From: Chryseobacterium soldanellicola
GTDB lineage: Bacteria; Bacteroidota; Bacteroidia; Flavobacteriales; Weeksellaceae
Assembly (NCBI RefSeq): GCF_900100115.1
Contig: NZ_FNKL01000002.1
Location: forward strand, 806,001-870,000
Reading direction: 5' to 3'
Length of the DNA stretch: 64,000 nucleotides
The translations under genes were made by a program, and so were the position numbers. Shown here one piece after another: positions 7,903 through 17,217 of the stretch; the stretch's first letter is position 1, and every line of letters starts with the position of its first letter. A model generated the notes under the pieces. That model ran no database searches. It was not told the origin of the DNA and saw only the letters and a list, made by a program, of their open reading frames with translations.

Positions 7903-9105
7903 ATGAGTATTTCCGGGAAAAAAATTCTCATTGCCGTTTCCGGGGGAATTGCAGCTTACAAAATACATTTTCTGATAAGAGATTTTATCAAAAAAGGTGC
8001 GGAAGTTCAGGTAATTATGACGCCGGATGCTGAGAATTTTGTAACCAAGCTTAGTTTGTCCACACTTTCTAAAAAGCCTGTTTATTCAGACTTTTATGGT
8101 GATAACGGAACCTGGAACAGCCATGTAGAATTGGGTTTATGGGCTGATGCAATTATCGTTGCGCCATGCACGGCAAATACATTAGCGAAAATGACCCACG
8201 GAATGTGTGATAATCTCGTTATTGCAACCTATATGTCGGCAAAATGCCCTGTTTTTATCGCTCCTGCGATGGATTTGGATATGTATGCGCATCCTTCGAC
8301 AAAACAAAATCTTGAAATGGCAGAAGATTTCGGTCATATCATTATTCCTGCAGAAAATGGCGAGCTGGCAAGCGGATTAATCGGGCAGGGAAGAATGGCA
8401 GAACCGGAAACAATTTCCAAAGCTGTTGAAGATTTTTTTGATTTAAATAATAAAAAAACGCTGGAAGGCAAAACCGTTTTAATTACAGCTGGTCCGACGT
8501 ATGAAGCAATTGATCCTGTGCGATTTATAGGAAATCATTCTTCCGGAAAAATGGGATTTTCTTTAGCTGAAGAAGCCGTGAAAAGAGGAGCGAAAGTGAT
8601 CTTGATTTCCGGACCGAGTTCTCAGGTTATCAATGATAAAAATGTTGATATACACAGAGTTACTTCAGCAAAAGAAATGCTTGCAAAAGTTTTTGAGTTT
8701 TACGAAAATGTAGATATCGCCATCGCAAGCGCAGCCGTTGCAGATTACGCTCCAAAAGAAGTTGCCCTAGAAAAAATCAAAAAAAATGATGATAATTTAA
8801 TCATTGAACTGATTAAAAATCCGGACATTCTGAAAACAATGGGAGAAAAGAAAACACATCAGTTTTTAGTAGGATTTGCCTTAGAAACCCAGAATGAAGA
8901 AGAAAATGCAAAAGCCAAGCTGCAAAAGAAAAATCTTGATATGATTGTTTTAAATTCTCTTCGCGACAAAGGCGCAGGATTTAAAAACGATACCAATAAA
9001 ATAAAAATATTCACCAAAACGGATGCAATAGAATTTGAGCTTAAATCTAAAGAAAATGTGGCAAAAGACATTTTAGATTTCGCGGAGTCTCAACTTTTAA
9101 AATAA
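7903..9105 (+). CDS. coaBC: Bifunctional phosphopantothenoylcysteine decarboxylase / phosphopantothenate-cysteine ligase
   Basis: CoaBC carries out two consecutive steps of coenzyme A synthesis. The 400-residue protein has the N-terminal FMN-binding decarboxylase domain (1-185), with the VSGGIAAYK flavin loop, the PCTANTLAKM segment and the APAMDLDMY motif with catalytic residues. The C-terminal ligase domain (190-400) has ITAGPTYEAIDPVRFIGN, SSGKMG and a conserved Lys-containing KIKK segment. The length is standard. The neighbours rpoZ, DUF4835 and recN match the usual flavobacterial order. Confidence 0.96.
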   Translation: MSISGKKILIAVSGGIAAYKIHFLIRDFIKKGAEVQVIMTPDAENFVTKLSLSTLSKKPVYSDFYGDNGTWNSHVELGLWADAIIVAPCTANTLAKMTHGMCDNLVIATYMSAKCPVFIAPAMDLDMYAHPSTKQNLEMAEDFGHIIIPAENGELASGLIGQGRMAEPETISKAVEDFFDLNNKKTLEGKTVLITAGPTYEAIDPVRFIGNHSSGKMGFSLAEEAVKRGAKVILISGPSSQVINDKNVDIHRVTSAKEMLAKVFEFYENVDIAIASAAVADYAPKEVALEKIKKNDDNLIIELIKNPDILKTMGEKKTHQFLVGFALETQNEEENAKAKLQKKNLDMIVLNSLRDKGAGFKNDTNKIKIFTKTDAIEFELKSKENVAKDILDFAESQLLK

Positions 9106-9141
9106 TTTTAATAAATTTCCGTTCTCAATCTTAAAATAATA

Positions 9142-10047
9142 ATGAAAAAAATCATAAGCTTATTTTTACTGCTTTTCTTATATAATATCAGTTTTTCCCA
9201 GGAATTACTGGCCACCGTACAGGTTAATGCCCAACAGATACAGGGAAGTAACCAGCAGGCTTTTAAAGCGTTGGAGAAAAGTCTTCGTGATTTTATCAAC
9301 AACACAAGCTGGACAGGCAAAAAACTCCAGAATTTTGAAAAAGTAAAATCAAATTTTGCCCTCGTAATCTCCGAAAAAGACGGAAATAGATACAAAGCAA
9401 CACTTGTCGTGCAGGCGGTTCGCCCGGTTTATAATTCAACTTACGAATCTCCTTTGCTCAATCTTCAGGATACAAAATTCGGGTTTGAATATATTGAAAA
9501 TGAGAACCTTATTTTTAATGAAAGACAGTTCTCAGGGAAGAATTTAATTGATGTTATCAGCTTTTATGTCTATGTAATTTTGGGCTATGATGCAGACAGC
9601 TTCCAGTCGATGGCAGGAACCCAGTGGTTTCAGAAAGCGCAGCTGGTTGCCCAAAACGGCGAATCACAGAATACATATGATGGCTGGAAGCAGGTAAACG
9701 AACCAAGAAACCGTTCTCAGCTGATCAGAGAAATCCTCAATCCAAACATGTCACAGCTGCGTTCTACCTATTATACCTATCACAGAGCCGGACTGGATAA
9801 TTTATTTAATCAGGATCAGACAGGCGCGAAAAAAGTAATTTTTGATGCCCTGATGCAATTAAAAATGTACGAAAACTCTTTTCAGCAAAATTATTATTTC
9901 GATATTTTTATGACAACCAAAGCAGATGAGATCTTTAATATTTTTGATTCCAATAATAACGGCGGTCTCGTTATTGCTGATCTAAAGCAATTAATGATGA
10001 CAATCTCTCCAAAAAATACCGAGACCAAATGGAACAGGTGGAAATAA
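9142..10047 (+). CDS. DUF4835 family secreted protein, T9SS-associated (PorD-like)
   Basis: The 301-residue protein starts with a clear signal peptide (MKKIISLFLLLFLYNISFS) and has the DUF4835 pattern: an N-terminal LLATVQVNAQQIQGSNQQAF strand, a central FVYVILGYDADSF-like segment, and a C-terminal ADLKQLMMTISPKNTETKW. Family members lie between coaBC and recN throughout the Flavobacteriia. From memory, some annotation pipelines call this family the type IX secretion protein PorD; I could not verify that here. It is most likely periplasmic or outer-membrane associated. Confidence 0.82.
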   Translation: MKKIISLFLLLFLYNISFSQELLATVQVNAQQIQGSNQQAFKALEKSLRDFINNTSWTGKKLQNFEKVKSNFALVISEKDGNRYKATLVVQAVRPVYNSTYESPLLNLQDTKFGFEYIENENLIFNERQFSGKNLIDVISFYVYVILGYDADSFQSMAGTQWFQKAQLVAQNGESQNTYDGWKQVNEPRNRSQLIREILNPNMSQLRSTYYTYHRAGLDNLFNQDQTGAKKVIFDALMQLKMYENSFQQNYYFDIFMTTKADEIFNIFDSNNNGGLVIADLKQLMMTISPKNTETKWNRWK

Positions 10048-10063
10048 GATCCTTCATCTTCTC

Positions 10064-10094
10064 TTGAATTCTGAACTGTAAAGTTTTATATTTG
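10064..10094 (+). promoter_or_regulatory. Promoter of recN
   Basis: TTG at 10064-10066 and TATATTTG at 10087-10094 are separated by 20 bases, a textbook Bacteroidetes arrangement, 24 bases upstream of the recN start. Confidence 0.75.
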
Positions 10095-10117
10095 CAGTAA
10101 CAAGTAATCTGCTATTC

Positions 10118-11770
10118 ATGCTGTCGAGAATATATATTAAAAATTTTGCCCTGATTGATACCTTAGATGTATCGCTTCACAATGGTTTACAGGTTATTAC
10201 CGGTGAAACCGGAGCAGGGAAATCTATTATTTTAGGTGCTCTCAGACTTATTTTGGGCGAAAGAGCAGATGCAAAATCAATCTCAAATGCCGAAGAAAAA
10301 AGCATTGTAGAAACAGAATTTGATTTAAATAACCAGTTCAAAAAGTTCTTCATAGAAAATGATCTCGATTACGAGCATCAGACCATTATCAGAAGAGAAA
10401 TTTCACCTTCGGGGAAGTCAAGAGCGTTTATTAATGATGTGCCGGTAACACTGGATGTGCTGAAAGAACTTTCTTCTCAGCTTATTGACATCCATTCTCA
10501 ATTTGAAACTTCCAATCTTTTTACTTCTGAATATCAGTTTAAAATCATCGACGGCCTTTCCGAAAATAAGAAGCTGATTGAAGAGTATCAAAATGAATAT
10601 TCAGACTTTCAAAGCTTAAAAATTCAGCTTAAAAAATTCACGGCTCAGCTTTCAGAAAATAAAAAAGAAAGCGATTATAAAGAATTTTTATTAAATGAGC
10701 TGGAAGAAATAAAACTCGATGATGTTGATTATCACGACCTGCAAAACCAACTTTCCGTTCAGGAAAATGCAGAAATGATCTCCGAAAATCTGGCTCAGGT
10801 TTTATCAAGATTTCATCAGGAAGAAGTCGGAATTTTGTCTTTCTTTAATGAAGCAAAAAATAAGTTATCTAAAATTGCAGAAGTTTCAAACAGCTTTTCT
10901 GAGCTTGATCAAAGACTTGAGGTCTCTTTTGTGGAACTAAAAGATATTATTTCCGAGCTGGAAAATGAATCTGAGAAAATTGAGATCAATCCTGAAAATT
11001 TAGCCATACTTTCTGAGCTTAATAATAAAATAAATGCCCTGTTTCTTAAACACAGTGTTTCGGGTATCAATGAATTAATTGAGATTCGTGATCAGCTGTC
11101 CGGCGAGCAAAAAGGAGCTTCCGAACTGGAAGCCCACATTCTTGAAATCGAAGAAAATATTTCTAAGAAAGAAAAAATACTTCAGTCCCTTTCCGAAAAG
11201 CTTTCTAAGAACAGAAAAAAAAGCGTTCCTGTTTTTGTTAAAAAAGCTGAAGATCTGCTTAAAAAATTAGGGCTTGAAAAAGCAAAGGTTGATATAGAAT
11301 TACAAATGACCCCGGAATTTAATCAGTTCGGGAAAGAAAATATCCAGCTTTTATTCCAGGCGAATTCCGGCTTTCCTTTAAAACCGATTCAGACGGCCAT
11401 TTCAGGAGGTGAAAGATCAAGAGTAATGCTCGCTGTAAAGAAAATCATTGCTGAAAGTGATGAGCTGCCAACGCTTATTTTAGACGAAATTGACACCGGA
11501 GTTTCAGGAAAAGTAGCCGAAGAAATCGGAAATCTTATGCGCGAAATGTCAAATGATATGCAGCTGATCGTTATTTCTCACCTGGCACAGGTTGCCGCAA
11601 AAGGGAATAACAATTATAAGGTTGTAAAACAGGACGTTTCCGGAAAAACCCAATCAACAATCGTTCCTCTTAGCGACGAGGAAAAGCTTAATGAAATTGC
11701 ACAGCTGCTTTCCGGAAGTAAGATTACAGAAGCTGCTTTGGCCCAGGCTAAGGAATTAATAGAAAATTAA
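10118..11770 (+). CDS. recN: DNA repair protein RecN
   Basis: RecN is an SMC-like ATPase that acts in double-strand break repair and holds DNA ends together. The 550-residue protein has the Walker A motif ITGETGAGKSIIL near residue 28, two long coiled-coil arms (about 150-360), and a C-terminal head with the ABC signature SGGERSRVMLAVKKI near 428 and the Walker B segment LPTLILDEIDTGVSGK near 455. The length is normal. It has its own promoter. Confidence 0.96.
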   Translation: MLSRIYIKNFALIDTLDVSLHNGLQVITGETGAGKSIILGALRLILGERADAKSISNAEEKSIVETEFDLNNQFKKFFIENDLDYEHQTIIRREISPSGKSRAFINDVPVTLDVLKELSSQLIDIHSQFETSNLFTSEYQFKIIDGLSENKKLIEEYQNEYSDFQSLKIQLKKFTAQLSENKKESDYKEFLLNELEEIKLDDVDYHDLQNQLSVQENAEMISENLAQVLSRFHQEEVGILSFFNEAKNKLSKIAEVSNSFSELDQRLEVSFVELKDIISELENESEKIEINPENLAILSELNNKINALFLKHSVSGINELIEIRDQLSGEQKGASELEAHILEIEENISKKEKILQSLSEKLSKNRKKSVPVFVKKAEDLLKKLGLEKAKVDIELQMTPEFNQFGKENIQLLFQANSGFPLKPIQTAISGGERSRVMLAVKKIIAESDELPTLILDEIDTGVSGKVAEEIGNLMREMSNDMQLIVISHLAQVAAKGNNNYKVVKQDVSGKTQSTIVPLSDEEKLNEIAQLLSGSKITEAALAQAKELIEN

Positions 11771-11785
11771 AGATATTTGTTTAAA

Positions 11786-11852
11786 GGCTTAGACAAGCTC
11801 AACCTGACAGACGGTTAGTATTAAAGATGTCACCCTGAGCGGAGTCGAAGGG
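11786..11852. repeat. REP-like inverted pair, diverged copy
   Basis: GCTTAGACAAGCTCAACCTGAC at about 11788-11809 is partly complementary to GTCACCCTGAGCGGAGTCGAA at 11829-11849. It is the same palindromic family as at 4165-4245 but more diverged. It may form the 3' end of the recN transcript. Confidence 0.6.
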
Positions 11853-11966
11853 TCTATAAGAATTAATTTTTAACCTAAAAATGTAAAAAATCCTTTAAAC
11901 AGGAATTTTACATTAAAAATCTGTAACATATTTTGCTTTATATTTACTAATGTAAAAAAATAAACT

Positions 11967-13433
11967 ATGTTTTTAAAGTTCCTGAGGTTAGAAATCAAAA
12001 GTTTTTTTCGAGGCTCGTCGGTCGGGATTAATCTTGCCATGAAGATTCTCCGTTTTTTGGGGATATTATATTTCATGGGAATGCTGATTCTCGCAGGGTT
12101 TTTTGCGTTTTTTTATGTAAAAGAAGAAATCCATCTCGATCCTTTGAAGGTTGTCTCAAAATTTTTAATTATCGGTTGGGTACTCGATCTCGCGCTCAAA
12201 TATTTGTGGCAGGAAATGCCGACGCAGAATATTAAGCCGTTTCTTACTTTAAGCATAAGGAAAAATACGCTGGTGAATTATATGCTGACAAAAACTTTTT
12301 TAACGGTTTTCAGCTGGATAAATTCTTTATTCTTTATCACGTTTTTTATTATTGCTTTATGGAACGGATATAGTTTTGTAGAAACTTTTTCATGGTTTAT
12401 CGGGGTTTCATTATTATTTTACCTTAATAATTTTATCAATATATTTTTCAACGATAAAGAGACGGTTGCTCTCTCGCTTGCGATTCTTTTTGCTGCGGTC
12501 GGGGCTCTGGGCTATTATAATATCATTCCTGTTTTGTCCTATTCAGAGACTTTCTTTTATGGATTTTTCTTAAAACCTTATTTAACGTTATTGGTAATCG
12601 CTTTATTTGTGGGGATCTGGTGGCTTTGCTTTACATATATCCGTAAAGAATTTTATCTTGACCAAGGTCTTGAGGCTAAGAAAACGGTTGGTAAAACTGA
12701 AAATATCGCCTTTTTAAATAAATATGGAGTGACGGGAACCTTCATCAACAATGACATTAAAATGCTGAGACGGAATAAAGTCACAAAAGGTATTTTATTG
12801 GGAAGCTTTATGTTTCTTTTTTACGGATTATTAATGTTTACTTCACCGATTTATAAAACCCCGACAATGACAATGTTTATGGGGCTTTTTGTAACGGGAG
12901 GCTTTCAATTCCTTTTTGGTCAGCGGGTTCCGGCTTTTGACAGCTCCTATTATCCGTTAATGATGACCTTAAATGTGCCTTACAAACAATATCTGAAAGC
13001 AAAATGGTGGCTCATTAATATTGTAACTGCCGTTTCTATGGTCGTGGCTTTGTTTTACGCCTATTTCGGATGGGAATTGTATATCACTTTCTTTGCGGCG
13101 GGGTTGTATAATATTGGAGTTAATTCTCAGTTTACGCTTTGGTCAGGCGCTTTTAATAAGACTCAGATTGATTTAAATTCTAAAGAAAAAAGAATCGGAC
13201 AAAAGAATAGCTTTAACTTAAAAGCTTTGTTATTATTAATTCCAAAGATGCTTTTACCGATGGCGGTTTTCGGTTTGATGAAATATTTTTTCGGGATAAC
13301 AGCCGGCGTTGTCAGCATTGCCATTTTGGGAACCGCAGGATTTTTATTGAGAGAAAAAATCTTCGACATCATTGTAAGACATTATAAAGTAGAGAAATAC
13401 AGCACATTAGACGCATTCAAAAATAAAGCTTAA
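11967..13433 (+). CDS. DUF5687 family ABC transporter permease
   Basis: The 488-residue protein is highly hydrophobic, with about twelve predicted membrane segments. It has the LRLEIKSFFRGSSVG N-terminus and central INNDIKMLRRNKVTKG cytoplasmic motif of DUF5687 proteins. These are fused-type ABC-2-like permeases. The ATPase gene follows after a one-base gap, so the pair forms a transporter. The substrate is unknown; export is likely because no binding protein is nearby. Confidence 0.82.
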   Translation: MFLKFLRLEIKSFFRGSSVGINLAMKILRFLGILYFMGMLILAGFFAFFYVKEEIHLDPLKVVSKFLIIGWVLDLALKYLWQEMPTQNIKPFLTLSIRKNTLVNYMLTKTFLTVFSWINSLFFITFFIIALWNGYSFVETFSWFIGVSLLFYLNNFINIFFNDKETVALSLAILFAAVGALGYYNIIPVLSYSETFFYGFFLKPYLTLLVIALFVGIWWLCFTYIRKEFYLDQGLEAKKTVGKTENIAFLNKYGVTGTFINNDIKMLRRNKVTKGILLGSFMFLFYGLLMFTSPIYKTPTMTMFMGLFVTGGFQFLFGQRVPAFDSSYYPLMMTLNVPYKQYLKAKWWLINIVTAVSMVVALFYAYFGWELYITFFAAGLYNIGVNSQFTLWSGAFNKTQIDLNSKEKRIGQKNSFNLKALLLLIPKMLLPMAVFGLMKYFFGITAGVVSIAILGTAGFLLREKIFDIIVRHYKVEKYSTLDAFKNKA

Positions 13434-13434
13434 T

Positions 13435-14175
13435 ATGATTACTATAAATAATTTATCTAAAACTTATGGAACGGCAACCGTTCTGAACATCGAAAATCTT
13501 GAAATTCCAAACGGAGAAACCTTTGGGCTTGTCGGAAATAACGGAGCCGGAAAAACAACACTTTTCAGCCTAATGCTGGATTTGATTCAGCCGACAACAG
13601 GTTTTGTGAGCATTGACGGAATAAAAGTCAACGAATCGGAAGCTTGGAAAAGCAAAGTTTCAGCCTTCGTAGACGATACTTTTTTGATCGGATATCTTAC
13701 GCCTGAGGAATATTTTTACTTTATTGGAGAATTGAGAGGGCAGAATAAAGCTTCTGTTGATGAGTTTTTGAAGCAGTTTCATGATCTTTTTAACGGCGAA
13801 ATTTTAAATTCCGGAAAATACGTTCGCGATTTATCAAAAGGTAATCAAAAGAAAGTTGGAATTATCGGGGCCATCATCGGAAATCCTGAAATCATTATTC
13901 TGGATGAGCCTTTTGCAAATCTTGACCCTTCGACACAGATTAAACTTAAAAATTTAATTAAAGAATTATCAAAGCAGGACGGCGTTACTTTTCTTATTTC
14001 AAGCCACGATTTATCCCATACAACGGAAGTTTGTAACAGAATTGTTGTTGTAAATAAAGGGCAATTGGTGAAAGATATTCAGACAAATCCTGAAACATTA
14101 AGAGATCTTGAGCAATATTTTGCAGATCAGGTTTCAAATCCTGTCGAGACGATTAGCGTTGAAGAAGTAAAATAG
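13435..14175 (+). CDS. ABC transporter ATP-binding protein
   Basis: This 246-residue ATPase powers the adjacent DUF5687 permease. It has the Walker A motif GLVGNNGAGKTTLF near residue 34, a Q-loop region, the signature LSKGNQKKVGIIGA near 137 (LSKGN instead of LSGGQ), the Walker B motif IIILDEPFANLDP near 155 and the switch histidine in LISSHDLSH near 188. It is the CcmA/NatA type of single-domain exporter ATPase. Confidence 0.92.
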   Translation: MITINNLSKTYGTATVLNIENLEIPNGETFGLVGNNGAGKTTLFSLMLDLIQPTTGFVSIDGIKVNESEAWKSKVSAFVDDTFLIGYLTPEEYFYFIGELRGQNKASVDEFLKQFHDLFNGEILNSGKYVRDLSKGNQKKVGIIGAIIGNPEIIILDEPFANLDPSTQIKLKNLIKELSKQDGVTFLISSHDLSHTTEVCNRIVVVNKGQLVKDIQTNPETLRDLEQYFADQVSNPVETISVEEVK

Positions 14176-14231
14176 TTTTTGCTGAAATTTAATCTTAAGA
14201 AATAACACTTTAATTAAAATTAAACTAATAC

Positions 14232-15167
14232 ATGAAAGCGGATTCACAAAATGTTACTGATTATCCAAACAGCAATACCATTTTCATGGTTTGGAAGCTC
14301 AATGAAGATCCGAAGCTTAAGGATATTTTTCAGCAATTGTGTGCATTGGTTTTAAATCTTAACAATTCTGTTTTTAATAGATTTCCGGATAGCCGCGCGA
14401 GCTGTGTGATGGGAATTGGCTATGAAGCCTGGAAAAAGCTGGAACTTCCGAAGCCGTTACCTAAAGAATTGGTGAATTATGAAGAAATTAAAGGGGAAAA
14501 ACATACCGCCGTTGCTACCCCCGGAGATCTGCATTTTCATTTGCGGGCGGATAATAAAAGCGTGATTTTTGATATGGCGATTGAAATTTCTAAATTATTA
14601 AGTCCTTTTGCTGAAAGTATTTTGGAGGTTCATGGCTTTAAATATTGGGATGCGCGCTCGATTCTCGGCTTTGTTGACGGAACTGAAAATCCGCATGGTG
14701 ATGATCGCGATTATTTTGCGAAAATTGGGGATGAAGACTTAAATTATAAAGGCGGAAGCTATCTTTTTGTTCAAAAATATCTTCACAATATGGATGCCTG
14801 GAAAGGGCTTTCCACGGATGAGCAGGAAAAAGTGATCGGAAGATCGAAAGAAAATGATATTGAGATGTCAGATGATGTGAAACCTTCAAATTCTCATATT
14901 GCATTGGCAAATATTGAAGGCGAAAACGGAGAAGAATTAAAAATTGTGAGAGACAATATGCCGTTCGGAAATCCCTCAACGAATGAGTTCGGAACGTATT
15001 TTATAGCCTATGCGAGTACATTTTCAACGGTGAGAAAAATGCTGACCAATATGTTTATCGGAAATCCTGTTGGGAATTACGACAGAATTTTAGATTTCAG
15101 CACGGCAGTTACGGGCTCTCTTTTCTTTGTTCCGACAAGAAATATGTTGGATGAATTTTCCGGATAA
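14232..15167 (+). CDS. Dyp-type heme peroxidase
   Basis: Dye-decolorizing peroxidases use heme and hydrogen peroxide to oxidise varied substrates. The 311-residue protein has the diagnostic GFVDGTENP motif (the GxxDG aspartate near residue 149) and the N-terminal ferredoxin-like half. Conserved C-terminal segments include the PFGNPSTNEFGTYFIAYA stretch near 243, and the proximal heme histidine probably lies in the SHIALAN segment near 220. There is no signal peptide and no encapsulin gene nearby, so it is probably cytoplasmic. A strong terminator follows. Confidence 0.92.
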   Translation: MKADSQNVTDYPNSNTIFMVWKLNEDPKLKDIFQQLCALVLNLNNSVFNRFPDSRASCVMGIGYEAWKKLELPKPLPKELVNYEEIKGEKHTAVATPGDLHFHLRADNKSVIFDMAIEISKLLSPFAESILEVHGFKYWDARSILGFVDGTENPHGDDRDYFAKIGDEDLNYKGGSYLFVQKYLHNMDAWKGLSTDEQEKVIGRSKENDIEMSDDVKPSNSHIALANIEGENGEELKIVRDNMPFGNPSTNEFGTYFIAYASTFSTVRKMLTNMFIGNPVGNYDRILDFSTAVTGSLFFVPTRNMLDEFSG

Positions 15168-15191
15168 GTTTAAAATCAAAACAAAAATATA

Positions 15192-15227
15192 AAAGGTCGG
15201 AAAATTGTTTTCCGACCTTCTTTTTAT
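15192..15227 (+). terminator. Intrinsic terminator after the Dyp peroxidase
   Basis: A perfect 12-bp stem (15193-15204 with 15208-15219) with a tight 3-base loop is followed by CTTTTTAT. Confidence 0.9.
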
Positions 15228-15247
15228 CAAATATCTACATTAAAACA

Positions 15248-15445
15248 CTAAAGTGGATTTCCGTTATCACACATATCAACAGGAATCAGGCACATGGTTC
15301 CGTTGCAGGGATTTCCTCCCGGAGGCATTTGTAAGCAGCACGCATGATAGCCGTTCCATTCAACATGAATCAAAGTTCCCGGGCAGGTGTGGCCGCCTAA
15401 AACTTCTTTTAAATTTTGTCTGTTTAATTTCTTAAGATTTTTCAT
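15248..15445 (-). CDS. Bacteriocin-like GG-leader peptide, six-Cys core
   Basis: The 65-residue peptide has a lysine-rich leader, MKNLKKLNRQNLKEVLGG, ending in a double glycine as recognised by C39-type peptidase exporters. The 47-residue core has six cysteines (core positions 3, 18, 19, 29, 34 and 41), four of which could pair as in a compact disulfide-rich peptide. A sibling with the same leader plan is at 61583-61738. Chryseobacterium genomes carry many such 'bacteriocin-like' peptides of unknown role. No exporter or modification gene is adjacent. Confidence 0.75.
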   Translation of the reverse strand: MKNLKKLNRQNLKEVLGGHTCPGTLIHVEWNGYHACCLQMPPGGNPCNGTMCLIPVDMCDNGNPL

Positions 15446-15554
15446 AATAATTTGATTTTGGATTAGTTTTAATTTATATCACTAATATATGAAAAATTTA
15501 AACTGAAAAATGTATTTTTCTAAAAATATGTATTCCAGTGTTTTTTTGTAAAAC

Positions 15555-15590
15555 GAAAAAACTCCAGAAATGAATCCCGGAGTTTCTTTA
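15555..15590 (-). terminator. Intrinsic terminator after fumC
   Basis: AAACTCC (15559-15565) pairs with GGAGTTT (15579-15585). On the minus strand the stem is followed by a T run, which fits the end of fumC. Confidence 0.7.
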
Positions 15591-15610
15591 TTTACTATCT
15601 AAATCTAATT

Positions 15611-17005
15611 TTATTTTAAGCTTCCCACCATATCTTCAGGTTTTACCCATTCGTCGAACTGTTCAGCTGTTAAAAAACCAAGATTGACGGCTTCTTCTTT
15701 CAGCGTTGTACCGTTTTTGTGGGCTGTTTTTGCAATTTTTGCTGCATTTTCATAACCAATATGTGTATTCAAAGCTGTTACCAACATCAGAGATTTATCA
15801 ACCAATTCTTTAATTCTTTCATTATTCGGTTCGATTCCAACAGCACAATGATCGTTGAATGAGATACATGCGTCAGCAATTAACTGTGCAGACTGTAAGA
15901 AATTGTAAGCCATCACAGGTTTGAAAACATTCAGCTCATAATTTCCCTGAGTTCCTGCGAAAGAAATTGTTGTATCATTTCCTAAAACCTGTGCACAAAC
16001 CATGGTCATCGCTTCATTTTGCGTAGGATTTACTTTTCCCGGCATAATGGAAGAACCCGGCTCATTTTCCGGGATGTGAATTTCGCCAATTCCTGAACGT
16101 GGGCCAGAAGCCAATAATCTGATATCCTGAGCTATTTTAAATAAAGAAACAGCCAATTGTTTTAAAGCTCCGTGAGATTCTACGATTGCATCGTGAGCTG
16201 CCAATGCTTCAAATTTATTTTCTGCCGTTACAAAAGGAAGATTTGTAAATTTTGCGATATATTCAGCCACTTTTACGTCGTAACCTTGAGGTGTATTTAA
16301 ACCAGTTCCAACAGCGGTTCCTCCCAAAGCAAGCTCGGAAAGATGTGGCAATGTGTTTTTTAATGCTTTAATTCCGTAATTCAACTGGGCAACATATCCT
16401 GAAAATTCCTGTCCTAACGTCAATGGAGTGGCATCCATCAAATGCGTTCTCCCGATTTTAACAATATCTTTAAATGCTTCTGATTTTTCTTTTAAAGTAT
16501 CTCTTAATTTTTCAACAGCAGGGATCGTTGCTTCAACCACTTTTTTATACGCTGCAATATGCATTGCTGTCGGATAGGTGTCATTTGAAGATTGTGATTT
16601 ATTTACATCATCATTCGCATGAATTTCAGATTTATCACCAAGATTTCCGCCGTTGTTGACGTGGGCTCTGTTAGAAATAACTTCATTCACATTCATATTC
16701 GATTGTGTTCCTGAACCTGTCTGCCAGATCACCAAAGGAAATTGATCGTTTAGTTTTCCTTCTAAAATTTCATCGCAAACTTTAGCGATCATATCTCTTT
16801 TTTCAGCTGGAAGAACGCCCAAATCTGTGTTTGTAAAGGCCGCCGCTTTTTTTAAATATGCAAAAGCTTCGATAATTTCGTGTGGCATAGAGCCTTCAGG
16901 ACCAATTTTGAAATTATTTCTTGAACGTTCAGTTTGCGCACCCCAAAACTTATCAGCAGGTACTTGTACCTCACCCATGGTGTCTTTTTCTATTCTGTAA
17001 TTCAT
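15611..17005 (-). CDS. fumC: Fumarate hydratase, class II
   Basis: FumC interconverts fumarate and malate in the TCA cycle without an iron-sulfur cluster. The 464-residue protein has the normal length and the superfamily signature [15 protein letters not shown] near residue 317 with its catalytic serine loop. Also visible are the [16 protein letters not shown] segment near 99, [14 protein letters not shown] near 139 and the catalytic [13 protein letters not shown] region near 188. It is divergent from a class I fumarase 213 bases away. Confidence 0.96.
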   Translation of the reverse strand: MNYRIEKDTMGEVQVPADKFWGAQTERSRNNFKIGPEGSMPHEIIEAFAYLKKAAAFTNTDLGVLPAEKRDMIAKVCDEILEGKLNDQFPLVIWQTGSGTQSNMNVNEVISNRAHVNNGGNLGDKSEIHANDDVNKSQSSNDTYPTAMHIAAYKKVVEATIPAVEKLRDTLKEKSEAFKDIVKIGRTHLMDATPLTLGQEFSGYVAQLNYGIKALKNTLPHLSELALGGTAVGTGLNTPQGYDVKVAEYIAKFTNLPFVTAENKFEALAAHDAIVESHGALKQLAVSLFKIAQDIRLLASGPRSGIGEIHIPENEPGSSIMPGKVNPTQNEAMTMVCAQVLGNDTTISFAGTQGNYELNVFKPVMAYNFLQSAQLIADACISFNDHCAVGIEPNNERIKELVDKSLMLVTALNTHIGYENAAKIAKTAHKNGTTLKEEAVNLGFLTAEQFDEWVKPEDMVGSLK

Positions 17006-17041
17006 TGTGATTGAAATATTTATTTTGTTAAAAAGTTAAAG

Positions 17042-17088
17042 CTAAGGTTAAGTTTAAGGTGAATCTCAGCCTAAATCTTAACCTTAAC
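17042..17088. repeat. Inverted repeat TAAGGTTAAG / CTTAACCTTA
   Basis: Imperfect 18-base arms (17042-17059 and about 17071-17088) face each other in the fumC/fumA intergenic region. The string GGTTAAG recurs at about 51410, so it looks like another dispersed repeat; it could also be a regulatory site. Confidence 0.4.
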
Positions 17089-17166
17089 CTCAATTTATAA
17101 AATTAATCATAAACTCAGAATCCCGCAATTTATAATCATTATAAATATCAATCTAAGTGACTGATT

Positions 17167-17200
17167 TTGCTCATGCTTTTTTCGCGATGTTTTATTTTTG
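17167..17200 (+). promoter_or_regulatory. Promoter of the class I fumarase
   Basis: TTG at 17167-17169 and TATTTTTG at 17193-17200 are separated by 23 bases, at the long end of the allowed range, 18 bases before the ATG. Confidence 0.55.
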
Positions 17201-17217
17201 CACCATAAAAAATTGAA

